DNA from: Candidatus Fermentibacteraceae bacterium
Lineage (GTDB): Bacteria; Fermentibacterota; Fermentibacteria; Fermentibacterales; JCC-6
Length of the DNA stretch: 6,756 bases
Direction: 5' to 3'
Assembly (NCBI GenBank): GCA_029932015.1
Contig: JAOZQW010000063.1
Span: 3,287-10,042, forward strand
Below the pieces are notes generated by a model. It searched no databases and had not been told where the DNA came from. It saw only the letters and a program-made list of their open reading frames with translations. Shown piece after piece: positions 1 through 5,241 of this stretch. The position numbers and the translations under genes are program-made. Within the stretch, counting starts at the first letter, position 1, and each line of letters opens with the position of its first letter.

Positions 1-514
1 GGATGTAGACGATAGATCTCGGTATCAGTGAGTGTGCGCTTGCCCCATCAGATGTGAGCAGTGTCTTCTCCATGTCAAGCTGCTGCATCGCGATGGTCCT
101 GGATGTGATCCGTTCGTACTTCTCCGTTATCCTGGCGTCCAGCTCCCGGAGGAAAGAGATTAGCTCCTTCTGGGTCTTTCCGGCGCCTTCGGCTGAGAAA
201 TCCCGTGAAATGGTCCCTGGAATGCAGGGAAGAACCTCGCTCTGGCGGTTGAGTCTGCCGTCAAGGAATCTCGCGTTCCTGGTTGCGGATGAGATAACTT
301 CGCTGATCGTTCCGTTCGAGATGATGGGATTGGATGCAAATCCCCAGAGGCCGTTCCTGTAAGTGCGTGCGGATACTCCGCTTGTTGCGGAACGGTCATT
401 CCCCATAACATCTCCGTTAACAAGCGCGATGCTTACGGAGCGGTTCTCCTGGACCCGGAGTTCAGTGTACTCCGTGAACAGTTTGGTGTACTGGCTCAGG
501 TCTTTTGGAATCAT
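1..514 (-). CDS. TldD/PmbA-family metalloprotease-like protein, N-terminal part
   Basis: Reading leftwards from the ATG at 514-512, the frame stays open to the window edge, giving 171 residues with no stop; the C-terminal part lies outside. I assign it to the TldD/PmbA family (peptidase U62) from the N-terminal pattern: an ELRVQENRSVSIALVNGD strand pair at about residues 18-35, then GVSARTYRNGLWGFASN at about 46-62, and a later SDGASAHSLIPRS segment at about 155-167. Known TldD/PmbA proteins are cytoplasmic and work in pairs in maturation or degradation of peptides such as microcins and modified-peptide products; the substrate here is unknown. The metal-binding HExxxH motif normally lies further downstream, so catalytic competence cannot be judged. 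The start is supported by AAGGAAGGA six bases upstream. It could be either a TldD-like or a PmbA-like member; the visible part does not decide this. The family assignment is fairly secure. Confidence 0.8.
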   Translation of the reverse strand, partial: MIPKDLSQYTKLFTEYTELRVQENRSVSIALVNGDVMGNDRSATSGVSARTYRNGLWGFASNPIISNGTISEVISSATRNARFLDGRLNRQSEVLPCIPGTISRDFSAEGAGKTQKELISFLRELDARITEKYERITSRTIAMQQLDMEKTLLTSDGASAHSLIPRSIVYI

Positions 515-520
515 GGGTGA

Positions 521-529
521 TCCTTCCTT
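521..529 (-). promoter_or_regulatory. Ribosome binding site of the TldD-like gene
   Basis: On the minus strand, AAGGAAGGA sits six bases before the ATG at 514. It is the best Shine-Dalgarno match near this start and fixes the start of the truncated gene. Confidence 0.7.
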
Positions 530-594
530 GAGGGACTGTCAATTTACGGGGACTCGGCGTGTGGAGGAATCCCGCAGATGGCTATTTCCTGTCA

Positions 595-621
595 ATTATA
601 CAACACCTTTGCAAACGGCAA
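595..621 (-). promoter_or_regulatory. Candidate sigma-70-type promoter for the TldD-like gene
   Basis: On the minus strand there is a perfect TATAAT -10 box (600 to 595). The only -35-like sequence is TTGCCG (621 to 616, four of six consensus bases), with a short 15-base spacer. Transcription would start near 588 and leave a leader of about 74 bases. The -10 box is strong but the -35 and spacing are poor. The gene may instead be read through from the NYN gene, since I see no terminator between them. Confidence 0.35.
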
Positions 622-845
622 GCCGATCGAGCGGTCGAGTGTTATTCAATCCTGTATCCCGCTGAGTCTTATCTGTATAATATCCGCATTGGTTCAGCCG
701 CAGGCGATGCGCAGACCAGGATGATACTGACGCAGTTGGAGAGGTTTCTGATAGAGCGATTACCGCTGGACGTGGAGTAGCTTCCGGTCTCCTCATGACA
801 CGTTGCTGAAGCTTTCCTGTCTCTCTAGAGAACGGATCCCCGAGT

Positions 846-1640
846 CTACTTCCGGGTCTTTTTGCGCTTGTCCTTGATGTAGATCAACCTCGACATGCCG
901 TCGCTCTGTACGCGCTCGTCGATCTCAAAGAGCTGCAGGGCTGCGGCAAGCTCACCCAGTTTGCTGTATCCGTAGTTCCGCGGATCGAACTCCGGAGCCT
1001 GCTTGATGATATTGCTTCCGACGGCTCCCAGCTGTGCCCAGCCACTTTCGTCCGAGGCAGCATCGAGAGCACTCCTGAAAAGGCCGACGAGTTTGGTATC
1101 TCTTTTAAGGAGGGTGCCCGTGCGGGGCTTTACCTTGCTTGTGCTGGTATCCTCTGCCACGAACCGCAGTACTTCAGTGAAAATGAACTTGTCACATGCG
1201 GAGACAAAGGGTTTTGGGGTCTTTTTCTCTCCGAAGCCGTAGACAAGCAGTCCCTCCTCCCTTATCCGTGAGGCAAGTCCGGTGAAATCACTGTCGCTCG
1301 ACACGATGCAGAAACCGTCGAAGCGTTTTGTGTAGAGCAGATCCATCGCGTCTATGATCATTGCGCTGTCCGTTGAATTCTTGCCGATCGTGTAACGGAA
1401 CTGCTGCACAGGATGGATCGAATGCTCAAGAAGCACCTTCTTCCATCCCCCGAGGTTCGGGGTTGTCCAGTCGCCATATATCCGCTTCACACTGGCAACT
1501 CCGTACTTGGCCACTTCAGAGAGCAGCGCTTCTGTGATGGAGGGCTGCGCGTTATCAGCGTCGATGAGGACTGCAAGCCTGTTCTGGGATGGATCGTTCA
1601 TTGCATCCGGTCTTTCACGGAATGGGTTTAGAAGCGTCAT
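846..1640 (-). CDS. NYN-domain and OST-HTH (LOTUS) protein, putative ribonuclease
   Basis: This 264-residue protein has two parts. Residues about 21-160 form a NYN domain (PIN-like fold, LabA/DUF88 group): the first strand is LAVLIDADNA with Asp27, Asp29 and Asn30, then NSTDSAMIIDAMD with Asp91 and Asp97, then IVSSDSDFTGLASRIREEG with Asp116 and Asp118. These acidic residues form the expected metal-dependent nuclease site and all are present. Residues about 183-258 match an OST-HTH/LOTUS winged-helix domain (LFRSALDAASDESGW to NYGYSKLGELAAAL), known in other proteins to bind RNA, including G-quadruplex RNA. The tail is very basic (KDKRKKTRK). A cytoplasmic RNA-processing or RNA-decay role is inferred, target unknown. 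Length is usual for the bacterial family. The start could instead be the ATG at 1601 (residue 14), giving an N-terminus closer to family norm; neither start has an ideal ribosome binding site. It is divergent from the PEGA/SUMF1 gene. Confidence 0.88.
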   Translation of the reverse strand: MTLLNPFRERPDAMNDPSQNRLAVLIDADNAQPSITEALLSEVAKYGVASVKRIYGDWTTPNLGGWKKVLLEHSIHPVQQFRYTIGKNSTDSAMIIDAMDLLYTKRFDGFCIVSSDSDFTGLASRIREEGLLVYGFGEKKTPKPFVSACDKFIFTEVLRFVAEDTSTSKVKPRTGTLLKRDTKLVGLFRSALDAASDESGWAQLGAVGSNIIKQAPEFDPRNYGYSKLGELAAALQLFEIDERVQSDGMSRLIYIKDKRKKTRK

Positions 1641-1651
1641 TGCCTGTACAT
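1637..1651 (-). other. Possible four-codon leader ORF overlapping the NYN start
   Basis: On the minus strand an ATG at 1651 reads Met-Tyr-Arg-Gln then TGA at 1639-1637. The TGA overlaps the ATG of the NYN gene (1640-1638) as ATGA, the classic arrangement for translational coupling. AGAGG (1660 to 1656) lies four bases before the leader ATG but 15 bases before the NYN ATG, so it suits the leader better. The ORF is tiny and could be chance. If the NYN gene really starts at 1601, the overlap means nothing. Confidence 0.3.
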
Positions 1652-1670
1652 ATGACCTCTACACATTCCG

Positions 1671-1699
1671 ATTATCTCACAACAGCGTTCCCTTGTCCA
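1671..1699 (-). promoter_or_regulatory. Probable sigma-70-type promoter of the NYN gene
   Basis: On the minus strand TGGACA (1699 to 1694, five of six bases of the -35 consensus) is followed after exactly 17 bases by GATAAT (1676 to 1671, five of six of the -10 consensus). Transcription would begin near 1664, about 24 bases before the ATG at 1640. This is the best promoter match I found in the window. It lies in the divergent intergenic region. Confidence 0.6.
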
Positions 1700-1844
1700 A
1701 GCACCATTGGAAACTCATCGGGATCAATGAGTTCTTTGCCCGGCTGCCGTGTGTGCGTTATCTTCAGTTTTCAGCGGGGTATCAAAGATGATCTGACATA
1801 GCAGAAGGAGCCGCAGGGGGCATAATCAGGAGCCTTATAGCAAT

Positions 1845-1881
1845 GGTGGAGACTACTATGACGATGAACTGGTTCCGATAG
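1845..1881 (+). other. Short leader ORF or stop-interrupted start before the PEGA/SUMF1 gene
   Basis: GGTGGAG at 1845-1851 is a good ribosome binding site six bases before an ATG at 1858. That ATG reads MTMNWFR and stops at TAG (1879-1881). The next in-frame ATG, at 1885, begins the long membrane protein and has no ribosome binding site of its own. Both ATGs are in the same frame, so there are two readings. One is a seven-codon leader with termination and restart four bases later. The other is a longer original gene start broken by a nonsense change or sequencing error. Confidence 0.4.
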
Positions 1882-1884
1882 ACG

Positions 1885-3147
1885 ATGGTTGGTCTCTTTC
1901 AGCGGAACTGGGCTCTTATCCTTTTGTTCGCATTCACAACTGTCCTTGTAGCCCTTCTTTTCGAAATATCCTGGCCTGTTGCCTACGTTGAACTCATCTC
2001 GGTTCCCGCTGACGCATCCATTGTCGACGGCAACGGGTTCAGATGGATCTCACCCGCCCGTATACCAGTGCCGGATGAAGGTATTGAGCTTGCTTTATTC
2101 TGCGAGGGTATGCTGCCGCTCGACACTGTACTCGATCCGTCTCTTGCCGGTGATACCGTTCTCCTTCAGATGCAGTACAAGTTCCGTGTCGAGTTCCTGA
2201 CCAATCCTGAAGGGGCATCTGTTATCCTGGATGATGATTATGCAGGGCATACTCCATTTGAGAAGGATGACGTGACTCCAGGAACACATTCGGTGATCCT
2301 CACAACCGAATGCGGTGTAACCCTTAGGGATAGCTTCACTATCATCACCAACCAACCGCGCAGACTAGAATGGGTTCTTCCCACCATCCATTCCGGGGAT
2401 ATGCTCCTGATGAGTGCCGGTTCAAGGGGAACGATCCGTATGGGATCTGACGGGAGTCCAGATACTCTGGACAGCTACCTCATCGGGCTGCATGAAGTGA
2501 CTTCATCCGAATTCTGCGAATGGCTGATCTATCAGGAGTCCTATCCGGCTGGTGACAGTACATGGCGCTGGGGAAGGACAGATATGATAGAGGAACTCTT
2601 TCCGGGTGATTATCCGATCCCTTTCTATATAGCCCCATGGGGGCAGTGGGCGGTACTGGACGGACTTGAGCGGGACCCAGTCTCCGGTCTTTCATCGAGA
2701 GCAGCACGGGGTTATTGCGAATGGCTGACTGAGATGGATACGAATGGCATCATTTATCGTCTGCCCAGCGAATGGGAGTGGGAGGCAGCAGCCCTCGCTG
2801 GAGGGAATGGACCATGGCCATGGGGCTCACGAAGACCCGATGGTTCCCTGCTCAACCTGTCCGATGATTTCGAGGTGCTTCTCAGAAGACATCCTTCGAT
2901 CGATGATGGATTTGGCCAGGCGGCTCCTGTAGGTACTTACCCCTCGAATGACTGGGGTCTTTCGGACATGGCGGGAAATGTATGGGAATGGTGTGAACCC
3001 GTTTCTCCCGATTCGATAACCCCCGCTCGCGGGGGAGGCTGGCTGTCATCAGGGGATGACTGCAGGTGTGATTCCAGACTGCTTCCCGACAGTGGTCTGG
3101 GCTATCCATATATCGGTTTCAGGCTCGCAGCATCCCCACCGGACTGA
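1885..3147 (+). CDS. Membrane-anchored PEGA and SUMF1/FGE-like domain protein
   Basis: This 420-residue protein starts with a short basic segment and one hydrophobic helix at about residues 9-28, an uncleaved anchor or signal sequence that should place the rest outside the cytoplasmic membrane. Residues about 100-165 form a PEGA domain (VEFLTNPEGASVILDD, then AGHTPFEKDDVTPGTHSVIL). A more divergent copy appears at about 33-95 (VPADASIVDGNG to ARIPVPDEGIELALF). PEGA domains are beta-sandwiches found in surface proteins. Residues about 172-418 form an FGE-sulfatase (SUMF1) domain: IGLHEVTSSEFCEWL, YRLPSEWEWEAAALAGG, WGLSDMAGNVWEW, ARGGGWLSS and YIGFRLA. Aligned by eye to human FGE, catalytic Cys341 corresponds to Cys393 but Cys336 corresponds to Ser388, so true formylglycine formation is doubtful. 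SUMF1-like domains also serve non-FGE roles (EgtB, PvdO, GldK-type proteins). An in-frame TAG precedes the ATG at once, so this is the first possible start of the long frame. No sulfatase gene is nearby. Confidence 0.88.
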   Translation: MVGLFQRNWALILLFAFTTVLVALLFEISWPVAYVELISVPADASIVDGNGFRWISPARIPVPDEGIELALFCEGMLPLDTVLDPSLAGDTVLLQMQYKFRVEFLTNPEGASVILDDDYAGHTPFEKDDVTPGTHSVILTTECGVTLRDSFTIITNQPRRLEWVLPTIHSGDMLLMSAGSRGTIRMGSDGSPDTLDSYLIGLHEVTSSEFCEWLIYQESYPAGDSTWRWGRTDMIEELFPGDYPIPFYIAPWGQWAVLDGLERDPVSGLSSRAARGYCEWLTEMDTNGIIYRLPSEWEWEAAALAGGNGPWPWGSRRPDGSLLNLSDDFEVLLRRHPSIDDGFGQAAPVGTYPSNDWGLSDMAGNVWEWCEPVSPDSITPARGGGWLSSGDDCRCDSRLLPDSGLGYPYIGFRLAASPPD

Positions 3148-3231
3148 TCTCAGTTCATCGATCCATTCACCTTTTCTGACATGGCGGAGGACTGTACAGC
3201 AAGTCAGCTCTGTGTTATTCATGATCTGAAA

Positions 3232-3242
3232 ACATGCAGTAT
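3232..3242 (+). repeat. 11-base word ACATGCAGTAT, copy 1, upstream of the acyl-CoA synthetase gene
   Basis: The word ACATGCAGTAT begins exactly 47 bases before the preferred start codon at 3279. An identical copy begins exactly 47 bases before the parE-like start at 5242. The flanking bases differ, so this is not part of a longer duplication. It may be a shared regulatory site or chance; the role is unknown. Confidence 0.4.
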
Positions 3243-3261
3243 TACTCTCATGTTTCATCTT

Positions 3262-3269
3262 GGGGGGAG
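3262..3269 (+). promoter_or_regulatory. Ribosome binding site that sets the acyl-CoA synthetase start
   Basis: GGGGGGAG lies nine bases before the ATG at 3279. The earlier in-frame ATG at 3234 has no purine-rich stretch before it. This favours a start at 3279, so the extra 15 codons in front are probably untranslated. Confidence 0.65.
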
Positions 3270-3278
3270 TCGGCTATT

Positions 3279-5030
3279 ATGATGAAGGAGTATCCGGGGG
3301 GACCTCTGTTCGAGACACCGGCCATAACAAGTCTTCCCCAGGCACTGTTCACCTGCGCGGAGAGATATCCGGACAACACTCTTTTCTGGGAATCGGACCA
3401 GGATGGCAAAGGTGATTATCATCCCCTGACATACAGGACCTTCCGGACCAGAGTCGATTCCCTCGCAAGAAGCATGCTCGACCTCCAGACGAGACCCGTT
3501 GTTGGTGTCATGGGAATGAACAGCGCAGCCTGGGCCACGGTTTATATGGCGGCCATACGGTCCGGAGGTATCGTTGTCCCCATCGACAGGGAACTCCCTG
3601 TGTCAGAGATGCTCACGATCCTTCACTATTCCGGCGCGAATATCGTGATTTTTGACGAGAAGTATGCAGATGATCTGCGCGAGAAACTCGGCGGCAAGGA
3701 GAGTATCACGCTTGTGGCGATGAACTGCGCACATTACAGCGGCCTGCCAGTCCTCGATGATCTCATCCGAAGGGGAAAGGCGAGTTCCGCTGATCTGCCG
3801 GATTCATGGGATCCGGATGCCCCTGCATCGATCTGCTACACATCCGGAACTACCGGCGCGGCGAAAGGTGTCGTCCTTACTCAGAAGAATCTCACCAGCA
3901 ACATCATGCAGGTAAGCCAGTTCATCAAGCTCGAATCCAGCGATATCTTCCTCTCCATCCTTCCTGTTCATCACACATTCGAGTGCACATGCGGGTTTCT
4001 GTATCCGATGGCGAATGGGGCCACCATTTACATCAGCAGGGGTATCCGGCATGTCGCCGAAGACCTGCTCAATTCAAATGCTACAGTCCTCCTCGCCGTA
4101 CCCCTCCTGTGGGAGGCTATGTACCGAAAGATCATGCATGGCGTCGACACCATGAAGGGCGGCGCCTTCAAACTGAAGCTCGGGATGACCATCAGCGCCA
4201 TCGGGGAGGCTCTGGGCAGGAAGGGGATACGGAGGAAGGTATTCTCGAAGGTTCATGATAAACTCGGTGGAACCATGAGATTCTGCATCTCGGGCGGTGC
4301 CGGTATCGCCCCGGAGGTGGTGGAGGGCTACAGGAAACTTGGCTTCAACTTCCTGCAGGGATATGGCTTAACAGAAACAAGCCCGATAATTGCGGTCAAC
4401 CGAATGGAAGCAAATAGGGTAGGTTCTGTCGGGCCGGCACTGCCCGATATCGAGGTCAGCATAGAATCTCCCGATATCGATGGCAACGGAGAGATCTTGG
4501 TCAGAGGTCCGAATATCATGAAGGGCTATCACAACAATCCCGAAGAGACCGCCAAGGTCCTCACATCTGACGGCTGGTTCCACACAGGTGATTACGGTCA
4601 TGTGGACACTGATGGATTCCTCTTCATCACAGGGAGGAAGAAGAACGTAATAGTGGCCAAGAACGGCAAGAATGTTTATCCCGAGGAACTCGAACTCAAG
4701 ATCGGTGCGGAGAGCCTGATCCTCGAGTGCATGGTCGCCGGCAAGAAGACGGAGACCAAGGGGGAGGAGATCTGGATCATCATCGTCCCGGATATGGAGA
4801 AATTCATCGATCTTGCCGAAGCCAGGGGAGAGAGCCTGAGCACTGAATTCCTGGCCGGTTACATGAGGGGTGTCGTCAGGGCTTACAACGATTCGCATCC
4901 TGTATACAAGCGCATATCACGGTTCATTATTCGAGAAGACGAGTTCCCCAAGACCACTACAAAGAAGGTTCGCCGCAAGGAGGTTCTCAAGGAGGCAGGT
5001 CTTGAGGAGGATGTTTCTTTCAGCGTCTGA
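3279..5030 (+). CDS. Long-chain acyl-CoA synthetase (AMP-binding superfamily)
   Basis: The 583-residue product (numbered from the ATG at 3279) is a full-length member of the adenylate-forming superfamily. It should activate a fatty acid with ATP to an acyl-adenylate and transfer it to coenzyme A, in the cytoplasm or at the membrane face. Visible motifs in order are the phosphate-binding loop YTSGTTGAAKG (about 188-197), PVHHTFE (about 230-236), the adenine-site motif GYGLTETSP (361-369), GWFHTGDYG with ribose-binding Asp438, the hinge GRKKN with Arg453, NGKNVYPEELE, and the C-terminal TTTKKVRR with the likely adenylation lysine near 563. The set is complete, so the enzyme should be active. 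Length and the HTFE segment suit long-chain ligases (FadD-like), but chain length cannot be read from sequence. An alternative in-frame ATG at 3234 would add 15 residues but has no ribosome binding site. It is followed by a 211-base gap before the parE-like gene. Confidence 0.9.
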   Translation: MMKEYPGGPLFETPAITSLPQALFTCAERYPDNTLFWESDQDGKGDYHPLTYRTFRTRVDSLARSMLDLQTRPVVGVMGMNSAAWATVYMAAIRSGGIVVPIDRELPVSEMLTILHYSGANIVIFDEKYADDLREKLGGKESITLVAMNCAHYSGLPVLDDLIRRGKASSADLPDSWDPDAPASICYTSGTTGAAKGVVLTQKNLTSNIMQVSQFIKLESSDIFLSILPVHHTFECTCGFLYPMANGATIYISRGIRHVAEDLLNSNATVLLAVPLLWEAMYRKIMHGVDTMKGGAFKLKLGMTISAIGEALGRKGIRRKVFSKVHDKLGGTMRFCISGGAGIAPEVVEGYRKLGFNFLQGYGLTETSPIIAVNRMEANRVGSVGPALPDIEVSIESPDIDGNGEILVRGPNIMKGYHNNPEETAKVLTSDGWFHTGDYGHVDTDGFLFITGRKKNVIVAKNGKNVYPEELELKIGAESLILECMVAGKKTETKGEEIWIIIVPDMEKFIDLAEARGESLSTEFLAGYMRGVVRAYNDSHPVYKRISRFIIREDEFPKTTTKKVRRKEVLKEAGLEEDVSFSV

Positions 5031-5125
5031 CTGCAGCTCCCCGGCCTGACTCCTCCGCATTGACACTTATCGCACAGATCCGCACGGACGAGTGAAGCGA
5101 ATAACTGGAGTGCCAGACAGCTCAT

Positions 5126-5187
5126 GTTGTGGTCTGAGAACACCACCTGCACAACCTGTTGAGTCTAGCACAGGCTTGCCGGGCAAG
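5126..5187 (+). repeat. Abutting inverted repeats upstream of the parE-like gene
   Basis: Three inverted repeats follow one another. GTTGTG (5126-5131) pairs with CACAAC (5150-5155). CCTGT (5155-5159) pairs with ACAGG (5170-5174). The perfect 13-base palindrome CTTGCC-G-GGCAAG spans 5175-5187. They could fold in RNA or be protein-binding sites in DNA. The first two stems are short (six and five pairs) and may be incidental; the palindrome is the clearest. None is followed by a T-run, so they are not ordinary terminators. Confidence 0.4.
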
Positions 5188-5188
5188 T

Positions 5189-5194
5189 TATACT
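5189..5194 (+). promoter_or_regulatory. Possible -10 box for the parE-like gene
   Basis: TATACT matches five of six bases of the -10 consensus and lies about 50 bases upstream of the start at 5242. The best-placed -35 position, around 5166-5171, reads TAGCAC, a poor match. If it is used, the promoter probably needs an activator, and the adjoining palindrome at 5175-5187 would lie between the -35 and -10 positions, where a repressor could act. Confidence 0.3.
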
Positions 5195-5205
5195 ACATGC
5201 AGTAT
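5195..5205 (+). repeat. 11-base word ACATGCAGTAT, copy 2, upstream of the parE-like gene
   Basis: This is the second copy of the word found at 3232-3242, again starting 47 bases before the start codon. Here it also forms the right part of a near-palindrome at 5190-5205 (ATACTACATGCAGTAT, 14 of 16 positions symmetric). Copy 1 lacks that left half, so the shared part is only the 11 bases. Confidence 0.4.
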
Positions 5206-5241
5206 GCGGATATCTCTATTACCCGAACATGTGGTAGGAAA

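Larger units (their letters stand above)
515..845. other. 331-base gap between two minus-strand genes, no convincing gene
   Basis: This stretch separates the end of the NYN gene from the start of the TldD-like gene. It holds the candidate promoter and ribosome binding site of the latter. Open frames in it (plus strand 559-780 from a GTG; minus strand 796-596) lack a ribosome binding site and resemble no family I recognise. I see no tRNA and no hairpin followed by a T-run. A ten-base palindrome TCTCTAGAGA at 822-831 is the only other structure, and it has no loop, so it is not a terminator. A decayed gene cannot be excluded. Confidence 0.5.

Noticed and set aside
54..423. Plus-strand open frame (54-362) and second minus-strand frame (423-160)
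   Set aside because: Both are shadows of the TldD-like gene, whose own frame is open throughout and has a clear family pattern.
675..680. Perfect TATAAT on the plus strand
   Set aside because: There is no acceptable -35 sequence 16-18 bases upstream and no plausible plus-strand gene downstream; the NYN gene runs the other way.
559..780. Open frame of 73 codons on the plus strand in the gap left of the NYN gene
   Set aside because: It starts at GTG with no ribosome binding site, matches no family I recognise, and overlaps the minus-strand promoter region of the TldD-like gene.
822..831. Palindrome TCTCTAGAGA just past the NYN stop codon, considered as a terminator
   Set aside because: It has no loop, a weak AT-rich centre and no T-run on the minus strand.
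1794..1826. TGACAT (1794-1799) and CATAAT (1821-1826) as a promoter for the PEGA/SUMF1 gene
   Set aside because: The spacer is 21 bases, too long for a sigma-70 promoter, and no better pair was found.
3234..3278. Earlier in-frame ATG for the acyl-CoA synthetase
   Set aside because: It has no ribosome binding site, whereas GGGGGGAG sits nine bases before the ATG at 3279; the extra 15 residues do not look like the family N-terminus.
3806..4898. Long alternative-frame ORFs (plus 3806-4258, minus 4898-4368) inside the acyl-CoA synthetase
   Set aside because: They lie wholly within a well-supported gene with all superfamily motifs, and their products show no recognisable domain.
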